Below are positions 1-8,466 of a stretch of DNA of 17,044 nt, piece by piece. The translations under genes and the position numbers were made by a program. Each line of letters begins with the position of its first letter. The stretch's first letter is position 1. Source of the DNA: an uncultured Ventosimonas sp. (lineage in GTDB: Bacteria; Pseudomonadota; Gammaproteobacteria; Pseudomonadales; Pseudomonadaceae); assembly GCA_945283395.1 (NCBI GenBank), contig CALYQH010000004.1, positions 1 through 17,044 of the forward strand. Reading direction: 5' to 3'. Under the pieces are notes generated by a model. The model saw nothing but the letters and a program-made list of their open reading frames with translations. It did no database searches and was not told the origin of the DNA.

Positions 1-33
1 TACCATTACTTTTAGTTTTTTACCTTGTTCCAT
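1..33 (-). CDS. pilG: PilG-like response regulator, N-terminal 11 codons only (runs off left edge)
   Basis: Reading the minus strand from an ATG at 33 gives MEQGKKLKVMV, open to the window edge. This resembles the start of Pseudomonas PilG, which as I recall begins with MEQ and has LKVMV just before the receiver-domain acidic residues. A purine-rich GGAAGAAG lies directly upstream of the ATG. In Pseudomonas pilG starts the pilGHIJK-chp chemotaxis-like cluster that controls type IV pilus twitching and lies divergently beside gshB, exactly as here. The identification therefore rests on eleven residues plus neighbourhood. An overlapping ATG at 46 on the same strand stops after eight codons and is not the start. 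Confidence 0.6.
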   Translation of the reverse strand, partial: MEQGKKLKVMV

Positions 34-175
34 CTTCTTCCGCCATCACTTGAGATAAAAAGTAATCTAGATATATAGGTATATTATAAACATATAAAAG
101 AGAGTTCAACAGCTAATGCACATAAATTACTTATTAGTTTACGTTTTAGATACTAGTTTTGAGTATATGATACTA

Positions 176-235
176 TATAATAAATAAATTTATCCTGAAT
201 TTCTTTATAATAAGTAAATTAATCATGTAATTCTT
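176..235. repeat. Imperfect tandem duplication of a 30-bp AT-rich unit
   Basis: Two adjacent 30-bp units (176-205 and 206-235) match at 25 of 30 positions by my manual alignment. Both begin TATAATAA and end with TTCTT. They lie in the divergent region between the pilG-like start and gshB. They could be duplicated binding sites or a promoter duplication (each unit carries a TATAAT), or simple drift in AT-rich DNA. Nothing shows a function. Confidence 0.6.
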
Positions 236-246
236 TGCTTATGTCA

Positions 247-262
247 AATTAACTCGTTAATT
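247..262. promoter_or_regulatory. 16-bp palindrome upstream of gshB, possible operator
   Basis: AATTAAC and GTTAATT form a perfect 7-bp inverted repeat around a 2-base centre. The site lies 40 bases before the gshB ATG, just after a weak -35-like TTGCTT at 235-240 and overlapping the -10-like TAATTA at 258-263 (17-bp spacer). The placement would suit a repressor site. AT-rich DNA makes such palindromes fairly easily, so the assignment is tentative. Confidence 0.25.
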
Positions 263-301
263 AAACTAAAATAATTTTATTTGCTTAGGAGTTTGTTCTC
301 T

Positions 302-1267
302 ATGACTATTCGTTTAGGTATTGTAATGGATCCAATCAATAGTATTCATTTTAAGAAAGATAGCTCCCTTGCTATGTTATGGGCTGCAAAGGATAGAGGA
401 TGGCAGTTATTTTATATGGAAGTTAAAGATCTTTATCTATTAAAAGGTCAAGCTTATGGCAAGATGCGTGCATTAAAGGTTTATAAAGATGAACAACATT
501 TTTTTGAATTAAGTGATGAGCAAACCGAGCCATTAGCTTTTTTAGATGTGATTCTGATGAGAAAAGATCCTCCTTTTAATAGTGAGTTCATTTACAGCAC
601 TTATTTATTAGAAAGAGCAGAACAAGCAGGCGTATTAATAGTTAATAAGCCGCAAAGCTTAAGAGACTGTAATGAAAAGCTATTCGCAACGCAGTTTGCT
701 GATCTAATGGTGCCCACCTTGGTAAGCGCACGAACTGATATTTTGAAAAGCTTTATTAAGGAGCAGGGAGATGTTATTTTGAAGCCTTTAGATGAAATGG
801 GTGGGGCTTCTATTTTTAGACATAGAGAAGGTGACCCGAATTTATCAGTTATTATAGAAACCTTAACGGCTCATGGTACTAGACAAATTATGGTACAACG
901 CTTTATTCCAGCAATTGCAACAGGAGATAAGAGGATTTTAATGATAGATGGAGAGCCCATTCCTTATTGTTTAGCCCGTATTCCTAAACAAGGCGAGACA
1001 AGGGGTAATTTAGCTGCTGGTGGTAAAGGTGTGGCACAGCCTTTATCAACTAATGATTACGCTATTGCTCAAGAGATTGGCCCAGTTCTACGTGATAAAG
1101 GATTACTGTTTGTGGGGTTAGATATTATAGGTGATTATGTTACTGAGATAAATGTAACAAGCCCTACGTGTATTAGGGAAATTGATAAAGTATATGACAC
1201 TAAAATCGCAGAAAAACTTATGGATTGCATAACTACAAAGCTAACTAAGGAGAAAAAGGTTAATTAA
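302..1267 (+). CDS. gshB: Glutathione synthetase
   Basis: Catalyses the ATP-dependent joining of gamma-glutamylcysteine and glycine, the second step of glutathione synthesis, in the cytosol. The 321-residue product is close to the usual family length of about 316. The N-terminus (MTIRLGIVMDP) is the family start. An ATP-grasp core follows, with DVILKPLDEMGGASIF in mid-protein, GDKRILMIDGEP, and the metal/ATP-binding EINVTSPTCIREID near the end. I chose the ATG at 302 because TAGGAG (286-291) precedes it by about ten bases and homologues begin there; an in-frame TTG at 281 would add seven unrelated residues. It lies divergent from the pilG-like gene and 77 bases before the tonB3-like gene, as I recall for Pseudomonas. 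Confidence 0.96.
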   Translation: MTIRLGIVMDPINSIHFKKDSSLAMLWAAKDRGWQLFYMEVKDLYLLKGQAYGKMRALKVYKDEQHFFELSDEQTEPLAFLDVILMRKDPPFNSEFIYSTYLLERAEQAGVLIVNKPQSLRDCNEKLFATQFADLMVPTLVSARTDILKSFIKEQGDVILKPLDEMGGASIFRHREGDPNLSVIIETLTAHGTRQIMVQRFIPAIATGDKRILMIDGEPIPYCLARIPKQGETRGNLAAGGKGVAQPLSTNDYAIAQEIGPVLRDKGLLFVGLDIIGDYVTEINVTSPTCIREIDKVYDTKIAEKLMDCITTKLTKEKKVN

Positions 1268-1344
1268 ATTATCTTTTCTAGTAAGTTTAGTTTTATACTA
1301 ATAAGCTAAGATGAAAACTCATACAGGATGTCTTGTTAATATTT

Positions 1345-2235
1345 ATGAATGCTCTTGTCTCCTTTTTAGCTAAATTTCATAAAACAAAAGAAAATGATTT
1401 GCTTGGCCTGATGATTTGCTTAGCAGCTATTTTTCATACGACGCTTATTTTTGGGGTAGGCTTTACTGCTGAAGATTATCCTGTGGGCAAAGTATTGGAT
1501 GTTTCACTGGCTGTTTTTAAAGATGAAAAAGCACCTTCAAAAGCAGATTTTATTGCGCAAGAAAATCAATTAGGTAGTGGGACGTTAGATAAGGCAATAA
1601 CTCCTAACACTACTTCTCCCGCTGAGTTTCAAGCGATAGAAATTAACCCTTCTGCTAGTGCTTTGCCTGCTATGCAAAAACATCAAGAGCAACAAGATGT
1701 TAATAAAAGTGTGTTGATTAGCAATAGTAAACAACAGCAACATGTTTCCAAGAAAGCAGAAAAAAAAGAACAACAAGATGATGCTCAACAAAATAGCGAT
1801 AGCGATGACATAGCTGCTCAAATTGCCAGCTTACAAGCTCAGATTATGAAAAAAGAACAAGCCTATGCTAAGCGGCCAAAAGTATTGCAAATTACCTCAG
1901 CAGCTACTAAAAAAGATAAAGGAGCAGCTTATCAAGATGCTTGGCGCAAAAAAATAGAGCGCATAGGCAATTTAAATTATCCTAAAGAGGCGAGTAACCG
2001 CAAAATTTATGGACAGCTAAGGTTATTAGTAGCTATTAAAAAGACGGGGCAATTACGTGAAGTGAAAGTACTTAAATCTTCAGGTAAACCCATATTAGAT
2101 AGAGCCGCTATCCGTATTGTGCATATGGCAGCCCCTTTCCCTCCATTTCCACGGGAGTTAGCAGACACCGATATTATAGAAATTATTAGGACATGGCGTT
2201 TTGATCGAAGTGATAAATTATCGACTGATAATTGA
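1345..2235 (+). CDS. tonB3: TonB-family protein, TonB3-like
   Basis: TonB proteins are anchored in the inner membrane and span the periplasm to pass proton-motive energy to outer-membrane partners. The product (about 296 residues) has a single N-terminal membrane segment around residues 20-40. A Gln/Lys/Asp-rich, probably extended or coiled middle follows, then a C-terminal TonB domain over roughly the last 90 residues (NLNYPKEAS, GQLRLLVAIKKTG, APFPPFP, IEIIRTWRF). The place beside gshB and pilG matches Pseudomonas tonB3, which is needed there for twitching motility and pilus assembly; a pilus role here is inferred. The start is uncertain: the ATG at 1345 lacks a well-placed ribosome site, and a TTG at 1333 lies four bases after AGGA (1325-1328). 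An A8 run at 1760-1767 could be prone to slippage. It is closely linked to tilS. Confidence 0.85.
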   Translation: MNALVSFLAKFHKTKENDLLGLMICLAAIFHTTLIFGVGFTAEDYPVGKVLDVSLAVFKDEKAPSKADFIAQENQLGSGTLDKAITPNTTSPAEFQAIEINPSASALPAMQKHQEQQDVNKSVLISNSKQQQHVSKKAEKKEQQDDAQQNSDSDDIAAQIASLQAQIMKKEQAYAKRPKVLQITSAATKKDKGAAYQDAWRKKIERIGNLNYPKEASNRKIYGQLRLLVAIKKTGQLREVKVLKSSGKPILDRAAIRIVHMAAPFPPFPRELADTDIIEIIRTWRFDRSDKLSTDN

Positions 2236-2246
2236 AGGTGGTTAAA

Positions 2247-3545
2247 GTGTTAACGCAAGAGTTTTATAAGCAGGTTCTCCCATGGGTAAAAGCCAATCGT
2301 TGGTTTATTGGCTTGTCAGGCGGAATGGATTCAACCGTATTATTGCATTTGCTCGTTATGTTAAAAAAAAACTATGTACTACCCGAAATGACTGCGATTT
2401 ATATTCATCATGGGTTACAACAAGTAGCTGATGATTGGGCTTTGCATTGTCAAAACCTTTGTCAGGAGTTAGCGATACCGCTTCATATTACTAGAGTAAA
2501 AGTAGCCAAACGTTCTAGTCTTGAAGAGGCTGCCCGTGATGCACGCTATCAAGCTTTTAGTGAGTTACTGAAAGCAGGGGATGTGCTTTTTACGGCACAA
2601 CACCAAAATGATCAAGCGGAAACATTAATGTTTCGTTTAGTAAGGGGGGCTGGTGTAAGGGGTTTGGCAGGTATTCCTAAGCAGCGAAAACTAGGCTTAG
2701 GTGAGTTAGTACGCCCTTTGTTATCTTTTACCCATAAACAACTTAAAGATTATGCACTAGCTAATGCCTTACAATGGATCGAAGATCCTACTAATCAAGA
2801 TATTCACTATGCTCGCAATTATCTTAGACATAAAGTTATTCCAGTATTACAACAGCAATGGCCTAGTGTTATAACTAATATAGGACAAGCTACCTGCCAT
2901 TTGCAAGAAGCTCAGCAACTGTTAACCGAGTTAGCTTTACAAGATTTACAAGAGGCTCAAGTAAAGCCACTATATGCTTGGTTGACGCCTCCTAGCTTAT
3001 TGTTGGAACCACTAACTAGATTATCTTTGGCTAGGCAGAAAAATGCCTTATCTTGTTGGCTAAGTCGTTATGTGTTAGTGCCTAATAGTCATCATTGGCA
3101 AGGATGGCAGCAATTAATAGCCGCTAAAGAGGATGCTAATCCTATTTGGCAGCTACAGCATGCAGAATTACATCGAGCTAATGGCCGTATATGGTTGTTA
3201 TCAGGGCATTGGCTTGAACAGCCTATTGATAAAAAGTTGCCTATAACAACTAACCCTATCCAGTTAGAAAATAATGGTCAGGTGATATTAGCAGGTCAAT
3301 TACCTTCTAACTCTGTTGCTTTAAGTTATCGCCAAGGGGGTGAGGTGATAGAATTAGCCAATCGTGGGCGAAGGGATTTAAAGCGGCTGTTTAATGAGCA
3401 AGCTATACCCCCCTTTGTTCGTAATAGAATACCTTTATTAGTTGATCAACAAGGTAAGCTATTGGCGGTAGCTAATTTTCCTCAATGGCATGCAAAAACA
3501 GTTAGTTCGACTCTAATTTTTAAATGGCTGCCTAATGATTGTTAG
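2247..3545 (+). CDS. tilS: tRNA(Ile)-lysidine synthetase
   Basis: Converts cytidine 34 of the CAU-anticodon tRNA-Ile to lysidine using ATP and lysine, so that the tRNA reads AUA. It is normally essential, and AUA/ATA codons are used in this AT-rich window. The 432-residue product has the PP-loop SGGMDS at residues 24-29, HHGLQQVADDWA, the conserved QHQNDQAET, and the PTNQDIHYARNYLRH block. A C-terminal TilS domain is marked by GRRDLKRLFNEQAIPPFVRN. I chose the GTG at 2247 because AAGGTGG (2235-2241) sits five bases upstream; a TTG at 2232 overlapping the tonB3 stop lacks a ribosome site. An A9 run (2363-2371) early in the frame is intact. As I recall, tilS lies elsewhere in Pseudomonas, so its place here suggests rearrangement. 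Confidence 0.94.
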   Translation: MLTQEFYKQVLPWVKANRWFIGLSGGMDSTVLLHLLVMLKKNYVLPEMTAIYIHHGLQQVADDWALHCQNLCQELAIPLHITRVKVAKRSSLEEAARDARYQAFSELLKAGDVLFTAQHQNDQAETLMFRLVRGAGVRGLAGIPKQRKLGLGELVRPLLSFTHKQLKDYALANALQWIEDPTNQDIHYARNYLRHKVIPVLQQQWPSVITNIGQATCHLQEAQQLLTELALQDLQEAQVKPLYAWLTPPSLLLEPLTRLSLARQKNALSCWLSRYVLVPNSHHWQGWQQLIAAKEDANPIWQLQHAELHRANGRIWLLSGHWLEQPIDKKLPITTNPIQLENNGQVILAGQLPSNSVALSYRQGGEVIELANRGRRDLKRLFNEQAIPPFVRNRIPLLVDQQGKLLAVANFPQWHAKTVSSTLIFKWLPNDC

Positions 3546-3617
3546 CATTTTATTTACTTCCTTTAGTTAGTACTATTTATTAGAATGCAACTATAACGAC
3601 GAGATACTGGTTATTTT

Positions 3618-4880
3618 ATGATACCTATTACCGAATATATACAGCAATTAGGGCGTAATGCAAGGATGGCAACGCGTGAATTGGTGAAAGCCCCTACGAA
3701 ATTAAAAAATCTAGCTTTGCAGTTGATAGCTGAGCAATTAACATCAGCTAGAGCTTATATAAAGCAGCAAAACTTGTTAGACTTAAAGCAAAGTAAAGCA
3801 CATGGGTTATCTGATGCTATGTTGGATAGATTGACTCTAACCGATGCCAGAATAGATTTGATGATTACGGGCATTAAACAAATTATTACTTTAGCTGATC
3901 CCGTTGGTGAAATACGAGATTTGAAATATGTCCCTTCGGGATTACAGATAGGGAAAATGCGTTCACCTATAGGGGTAATAGGTATTATTTATGAGTCGCG
4001 CCCTAATGTTACAATAGATGCTGCGGCGCTATGTTTAAAGTCAGCTAATGCAGTTATTTTAAGGGGTGGTTCAGAAGCTATTCATTCTAATAGAGCAATT
4101 GCTGATTGTATTCAACAAGGTTTACAGCAAGCAGGATTGCCTACTAACGCCGTCCAGCTAGTAAATACTATTGATAGACAAGCGGTTGATTTACTGGTGA
4201 GTATGCCAGAATATGTGAATGTGATTATTCCAAGGGGGGGTAAATCGCTTATTCAGCGTGTTAATGCAACAGCAAAAGTGCCAGTTATTATGCATTTAGA
4301 TGGGAACTGTCATGTGTATGTGGACGCTATGGCAGATTTGACTAAGGCTGCTACTATTGCAATCAATGCTAAATGTTATAGGTATGGTATTTGTGGCGCA
4401 ATGGAAACGTTGTTGATACATAAGTCCATAGCTAGTGAGTTGTTACCTATTATTAGTCCTTTGTTCGCTGCTAAGGGAGTAGAATTAAGAGGTTGTGAAC
4501 AAACACGGAAGTATCTACCTGACCTTATCCCTGCGACCGAAGAGGATTGGTATACAGAGTATATGGCAGCTATTTTAGCTATTAAAATAGTAGCTGATTT
4601 AGAACAAGCTATTAATCATATTAATAAATATGGATCTCATCATACAGATAGCATAGTGACAGAACATGTAGGTGCTGTTCATAGATTCTTAGCAGAAGTA
4701 GATTCTAGTTCTGTCATGCATAACGCTCCTACTTGCTTTGCAGATGGCTTTGAATATGGGTTAGGTGCCGAAATAGGTATTTCTACCAATAAATTACATG
4801 TCCGTGGCCCAGTTGGATTAGAGGGACTTACTACCGAAAAATATATTGTCTTAGGTGATGGGTTTACAACGCGTGGCTAG
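3618..4880 (+). CDS. proA: Gamma-glutamyl phosphate reductase
   Basis: Reduces gamma-glutamyl phosphate with NADPH to glutamate semialdehyde, the second step of proline synthesis. The 420-residue product is full length for the family and has the aldehyde-dehydrogenase-like fold signature throughout: [40 protein letters not shown] and [14 protein letters not shown]. The catalytic cysteine is C259 in [12 protein letters not shown]. The residue after it is Gly, where I recall Asn being usual. The C-terminal [14 protein letters not shown] motif is intact. The ATG at 3618 has only a weak ribosome site. It begins a run of closely spaced genes ending at lipA, and its 3' end overlaps nadD. Confidence 0.96.
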   Translation: MIPITEYIQQLGRNARMATRELVKAPTKLKNLALQLIAEQLTSARAYIKQQNLLDLKQSKAHGLSDAMLDRLTLTDARIDLMITGIKQIITLADPVGEIRDLKYVPSGLQIGKMRSPIGVIGIIYESRPNVTIDAAALCLKSANAVILRGGSEAIHSNRAIADCIQQGLQQAGLPTNAVQLVNTIDRQAVDLLVSMPEYVNVIIPRGGKSLIQRVNATAKVPVIMHLDGNCHVYVDAMADLTKAATIAINAKCYRYGICGAMETLLIHKSIASELLPIISPLFAAKGVELRGCEQTRKYLPDLIPATEEDWYTEYMAAILAIKIVADLEQAINHINKYGSHHTDSIVTEHVGAVHRFLAEVDSSSVMHNAPTCFADGFEYGLGAEIGISTNKLHVRGPVGLEGLTTEKYIVLGDGFTTRG

Positions 4881-5514
4881 CAAAATTGCTTTATTAGGAG
4901 GGACATTTAATCCTATCCATATAGGTCATTTACGTTCGGCTATTGATGTGATAGAGCTATTAGCATTAGATGAATTGAGATTAATACCTAATGCCTTACC
5001 GCCACACAGAGAGCAACCTAATGTATCACCACAACAACGTTTAGAAATGGTGCGCTTAGCGACAACTAAGGTGCCTAAGCTAGTAGTTGATGATAGAGAA
5101 TTAAGGCGTAATAAGCCATCTTATACCATAGATACATTGCTTTCTATCCATGCTGAGTTAACCGCTGAGGATCAATTATTTTTCATAATGGGCTGGGATG
5201 CTTTTTGTAGTTTGCCAACTTGGTACCGTTGGCAAGAATTATTAACTCATTGTCACATTATAGTGTTACAACGCCCTTATCTATCTGTTAAAATTCCAAA
5301 AGAGCTACAAGGTTTTTTAGCAGGTAAAGTGGTGACTGATGCAGCATGTTTTACTAGGTTGAATGGGCAGGTACTTTTTCTACAACAAACGGTGTTAGAT
5401 ATTTCATCCACCCATATTCGACAAGCTCTAGCACAGTCTAAATCAGTGCAATTTTTAGTAGCCGATAAAGTATTGGACTATATAAATGAACATAAGCTTT
5501 ATCAGGAGCTATAA
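4858..5514 (+). CDS. nadD: Nicotinate-nucleotide adenylyltransferase
   Basis: Transfers AMP from ATP to nicotinate mononucleotide, making deamido-NAD in NAD synthesis. The product, about 218 residues, has the nucleotidyltransferase signature [13 protein letters not shown] near the N-terminus (HxGH at residues 21-24), the substrate-binding [18 protein letters not shown], and the C-terminal ISSTHIR motif. The start is not fixed: the ATG at 4858 is preceded by TTAGGTG, while a GTG at 4873 would give a protein starting five residues earlier in the fold, closer in length to the Pseudomonas homologue I remember. Either start overlaps proA (23 bases for the chosen one), so translation is probably coupled. 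Confidence 0.94.
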   Translation: MGLQRVASKIALLGGTFNPIHIGHLRSAIDVIELLALDELRLIPNALPPHREQPNVSPQQRLEMVRLATTKVPKLVVDDRELRRNKPSYTIDTLLSIHAELTAEDQLFFIMGWDAFCSLPTWYRWQELLTHCHIIVLQRPYLSVKIPKELQGFLAGKVVTDAACFTRLNGQVLFLQQTVLDISSTHIRQALAQSKSVQFLVADKVLDYINEHKLYQEL

Positions 5515-5559
5515 TAACTATGTTGGAGTTAATTGAGAAAGTTGCTAAGTAGTCAGCTA

Positions 5560-5586
5560 TTGATGCTACTAGTAACTGGTTATAAT
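5560..5586 (+). promoter_or_regulatory. Possible sigma-70 promoter before rsfS
   Basis: A perfect -10 hexamer TATAAT (5581-5586) follows TTGATG (5560-5565) with a short 15-base spacer. It lies in the 143-base gap between nadD and rsfS, the longest gap inside the proA-lipA run, so an internal promoter is plausible. The spacing is shorter than the usual 16-18, and a TG two bases before the -10 is one base off an extended -10. Confidence 0.35.
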
Positions 5587-5657
5587 TTATAAAGTTTCGT
5601 TAAGTAAGTTATTAGTATTATTTACGGATAGATAATAAGTGAAATATTAGGTATTTT

Positions 5658-6020
5658 ATGCAGAGTAAAGAGATAGTAGACATTGTTGTTCAGGCGTTAG
5701 AAGATTTAAAGGGCAAGCAAATAGTAGTAATAGATGTTCATGACAAGACCAGTGTGACCGATTATATGGTTATTGCTACAGGCGGTTCCGCAAGGCAAGT
5801 AAAAGCGTTGGCTGAAAATGTGGTGGAGAAAGTTAAACAGCAAGGACAACGGCCGTTAGGCACTGAAGGCTTAGAGAATGGCGAGTGGGCTTTAGTCGAC
5901 TTAGATGTAGTAGTAGTACATGTTATGCAACAAGATACTCGTAATTTTTTTGATTTAGAACGGTTATGGCAAGGAACAGAGCAGCATAGAGCTAAACAAA
6001 TGCAAAGTGATCCTATGTAA
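5658..6020 (+). CDS. rsfS: Ribosomal silencing factor RsfS
   Basis: Binds large-subunit protein uL14 and blocks joining of the ribosomal subunits when nutrients are short. The 120-residue product is one compact RsfS/DUF143 domain of normal length. Conserved parts include [43 protein letters not shown] and the terminal FFDLERLW. The ATG at 5658 has AGG (5649-5651) six bases upstream. It lies between nadD and rlmH, its usual place in gammaproteobacteria, with one base between its stop and the rlmH start. Confidence 0.95.
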   Translation: MQSKEIVDIVVQALEDLKGKQIVVIDVHDKTSVTDYMVIATGGSARQVKALAENVVEKVKQQGQRPLGTEGLENGEWALVDLDVVVVHVMQQDTRNFFDLERLWQGTEQHRAKQMQSDPM

Positions 6021-6021
6021 T

Positions 6022-6489
6022 ATGCATATTAGGCTAATAGCTGTTGGCAATAAAATGCCTCAATGGGTTGAAGCAGGATGGCAAGCATATAGTAAACGTT
6101 TACCTAAAGAGTTTGCTTTAGATTTATTTGAAATCCCATTGCTTACTCGTACTAAAAGTGCAGATGTAAAGCGCCTTATGCAGCAAGAAGGGGCGAATAT
6201 GCTAAGTAAAGTACAAGCAACTGATAAAGTAATAACGTTAGAAGTGACAGGTAAAGCTTGGAGTACTGAGCAGTTAGCCGAAAAAATGGGAGATTGGCAG
6301 CTAGCAGGGCAAAACATTAATTTAATGGTGGGTGGCCCCGAAGGATTAGCTCCTGAAGTAATTTCCCGTAGCGATGAAAAGTGGTCTTTATCGGCATTAA
6401 CTTTACCCCATCCGCTAGTAAGAATTTTAGTAGTTGAACAATTATATAGGGCTTGGACTATCTTAGCTGGACATCCTTATCATAAGTAG
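6022..6489 (+). CDS. rlmH: 23S rRNA pseudouridine-1915 N3-methyltransferase
   Basis: Methylates pseudouridine 1915 in helix 69 of 23S rRNA on assembled ribosomes, using S-adenosylmethionine. The 155-residue product is standard for this SPOUT methyltransferase: [18 protein letters not shown] at the start, [12 protein letters not shown] for the cofactor loop, and a conserved end with [20 protein letters not shown] and the terminal GHPYHK. I chose the ATG at 6022, one base after the rsfS stop, because homologues begin there; a GTG at 6007 within rsfS would add five unrelated residues. No good ribosome site is visible, so coupling to rsfS is likely. Confidence 0.96.
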   Translation: MHIRLIAVGNKMPQWVEAGWQAYSKRLPKEFALDLFEIPLLTRTKSADVKRLMQQEGANMLSKVQATDKVITLEVTGKAWSTEQLAEKMGDWQLAGQNINLMVGGPEGLAPEVISRSDEKWSLSALTLPHPLVRILVVEQLYRAWTILAGHPYHK

Positions 6490-6512
6490 AGGCTTAAAAT
6501 TAGAATAGCTAT

Positions 6513-8465
6513 ATGGTAGAACTTCTTCCCGTTAAAGACCATTTGAAAAATGCTAGAATAATTAAGCAACGGGTTATTGCAGGCGCTTTTTTAATAATTA
6601 TTTTAATGCTGGTGCTTATTGCCAGAATGTATTTCTTGCAAATAGTGCAATACAAATATCATTCAACCCTCTCTGAAAAGAATCGTGTTCATACTCAGGC
6701 GATAGCGCCTATTCGTGGGGTTATTTATGATAGAAATGGTATTGTTATAGCTGATAATCAGCCAAGTTTTAACTTAACTTTTACACGTGAACGCAGTAAA
6801 GATTGGCGTACTACCATAGATGTATTAGTCGAAATATTAGCATTGTCTGCTGAAGATAAAGAAAATTTACTTAGCAAAGTAAAACAACGCGCGCGTCCCT
6901 TCGAATCGGTTCCTATTTTATATGAATTGTCAGAGCAACAACGCGCTATAATTGCTGTTAATCAACCTAGATTGCCTGGCGTAGAGGTTGAGCCGCAGTT
7001 TATCCGCTCTTATCCTTATGGTAGTTTATTTGCGCATTCAGTCGGTTATGTGGGGCGGGTTAGTGATCAAGATTTGAAGCGAGTTGATACAGTTGAGTAT
7101 AGTGGTACACATCATATAGGAAAAACAGGTGCAGAGCGCTTTTATGAAAATATGTTACATGGACACGTAGGTTATGAGGAAGTTGAAACTAATGCGCGTG
7201 GTAAGGTAATGCGAGTATTAAATAGAACATTGCCTACTGCTGGTAAAGATTTAACCTTAACCCTAGATTATTACTTACAACAGGTAGCTGTTAATGCGCT
7301 AGCTGATAAAAGAGGCGCTCTTATTGCATTAGACCCACAAAATGGCGATATTTTAGCGTTAGTCAGTTTACCTAGTTTTGATACTAACCCCTTTGTAACA
7401 GGCATCAGTCAGAAAGACTATGGGGCGTTAGCTAATTCACCCGATAAACCTTTTTTAAATAGAGCTATTTATGGTACCTACCCACCTGGATCTACAATCA
7501 AACCTTTAATAGCCTTAACAGGCTTAGATATTGGTGAGGTTACTCCGCAAACCAAAGTATTTGATCCTGGCTTTTTTCAATTGCCTAATTCGACTCATAA
7601 ATATCGTAACTGGAACAGAGGGGGAGATGGTTGGGTCGATATGGAAACAGCTATTATGCGTTCCAATGATACTTATTTTTATAATTTAGCCTATAAAATA
7701 GGTATAGATAAGTTACATGACTATTTAACCAAGTTTGGTATTGGTCAAAAAGTTTCGTTAGATATGTATCAGGAAGAATCAGCAGGTATAATGCCCTCTA
7801 GAGAATGGAAGGAAAAAACGCATAAGCAAAGATGGTATCCGGGGCATACCCTTATTACGGGGATAGGACAAGGAGATATGCAGGCTACTATTTTACAAAT
7901 AGCGCAAGCAGCTTCTTTAATTGCAAATAAAGGCCATTGGTTAAGACCGCACTTATTGAAAGAGGTAGATCATTTATCTGTTAGCCAATTAGTAGCTAAT
8001 AATTTGGCAGAGTATAAAGATAGGCAAACGCCAGCGGATATTGTATTAAAAAATCCAAGTTATTGGGATATAGTTAATAATGATATGCAACAAGTGGTTC
8101 AAGGTAGCAGAGGTACTGCTCGTAGAATTGCTTCGCCAGTCTATAGAATAGCAGGTAAAAGTGGTACTGCCCAGGTGGTAGCTATTAGGCAAAATGAGCG
8201 CTATGACAGTAAAAGTCTTAATGAAAGGCACCGCGACCATGCACTATTTGTAGCCTTTGCGCCCGCTGAACGGCCTCGTATTGTAGTAGCTATTATAGTA
8301 GAGAATGGTGAATCGGGCAGTGGGGTGGCCGCACCTATTGTAAGGCAAGTAATGGATGCTTGGTTATTAAATGAACAAGGGCAGCTAAAAACAGATGAAG
8401 AGTTAGCTGCTAAAAAAACAGCTCCTGATACGTCTGCAAAGACCAGTGAAGGGCAAGGAACATAA
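6513..8465 (+). CDS. mrdA: Penicillin-binding protein 2 (peptidoglycan transpeptidase)
   Basis: Class B PBP that cross-links peptidoglycan during cell elongation, paired with the RodA polymerase. The 650-residue product has one N-terminal membrane anchor (about residues 22-45), a PBP dimerisation domain with the APIRGVIYDRNG block, and a transpeptidase domain. The active-site motifs are intact: serine S327 in GSTIK, S384-N385-D386 (SND), and K549-S550-G551-T552 (KSGT). The Ala/Lys/Thr-rich C-terminal tail after about residue 630 is probably disordered. The ATG at 6513 has a weak ribosome site, 23 bases after rlmH. The intact motifs imply an active, beta-lactam-sensitive enzyme. In Pseudomonas the gene is called pbpA. 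Confidence 0.97.
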   Translation: MVELLPVKDHLKNARIIKQRVIAGAFLIIILMLVLIARMYFLQIVQYKYHSTLSEKNRVHTQAIAPIRGVIYDRNGIVIADNQPSFNLTFTRERSKDWRTTIDVLVEILALSAEDKENLLSKVKQRARPFESVPILYELSEQQRAIIAVNQPRLPGVEVEPQFIRSYPYGSLFAHSVGYVGRVSDQDLKRVDTVEYSGTHHIGKTGAERFYENMLHGHVGYEEVETNARGKVMRVLNRTLPTAGKDLTLTLDYYLQQVAVNALADKRGALIALDPQNGDILALVSLPSFDTNPFVTGISQKDYGALANSPDKPFLNRAIYGTYPPGSTIKPLIALTGLDIGEVTPQTKVFDPGFFQLPNSTHKYRNWNRGGDGWVDMETAIMRSNDTYFYNLAYKIGIDKLHDYLTKFGIGQKVSLDMYQEESAGIMPSREWKEKTHKQRWYPGHTLITGIGQGDMQATILQIAQAASLIANKGHWLRPHLLKEVDHLSVSQLVANNLAEYKDRQTPADIVLKNPSYWDIVNNDMQQVVQGSRGTARRIASPVYRIAGKSGTAQVVAIRQNERYDSKSLNERHRDHALFVAFAPAERPRIVVAIIVENGESGSGVAAPIVRQVMDAWLLNEQGQLKTDEELAAKKTAPDTSAKTSEGQGT

Positions 8466-8466
8466 A

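Noticed and set aside
186..199. 14-bp sequence shared with 16947-16960 on the other strand
   Set aside because: A 14-base match is expected about once by chance when comparing both strands of a 17-kb AT-rich window.
1585..1821. Minus-strand frame with hydrophobic Leu/Ile/Phe runs inside the tonB3-like gene
   Set aside because: The hydrophobicity comes from reading Lys/Gln-rich codons (AAA, CAA) in reverse, not from a real membrane protein.
6060..6317. 85-codon minus-strand frame inside rlmH
   Set aside because: Shadow of rlmH, with no family similarity and no ribosome site identified.
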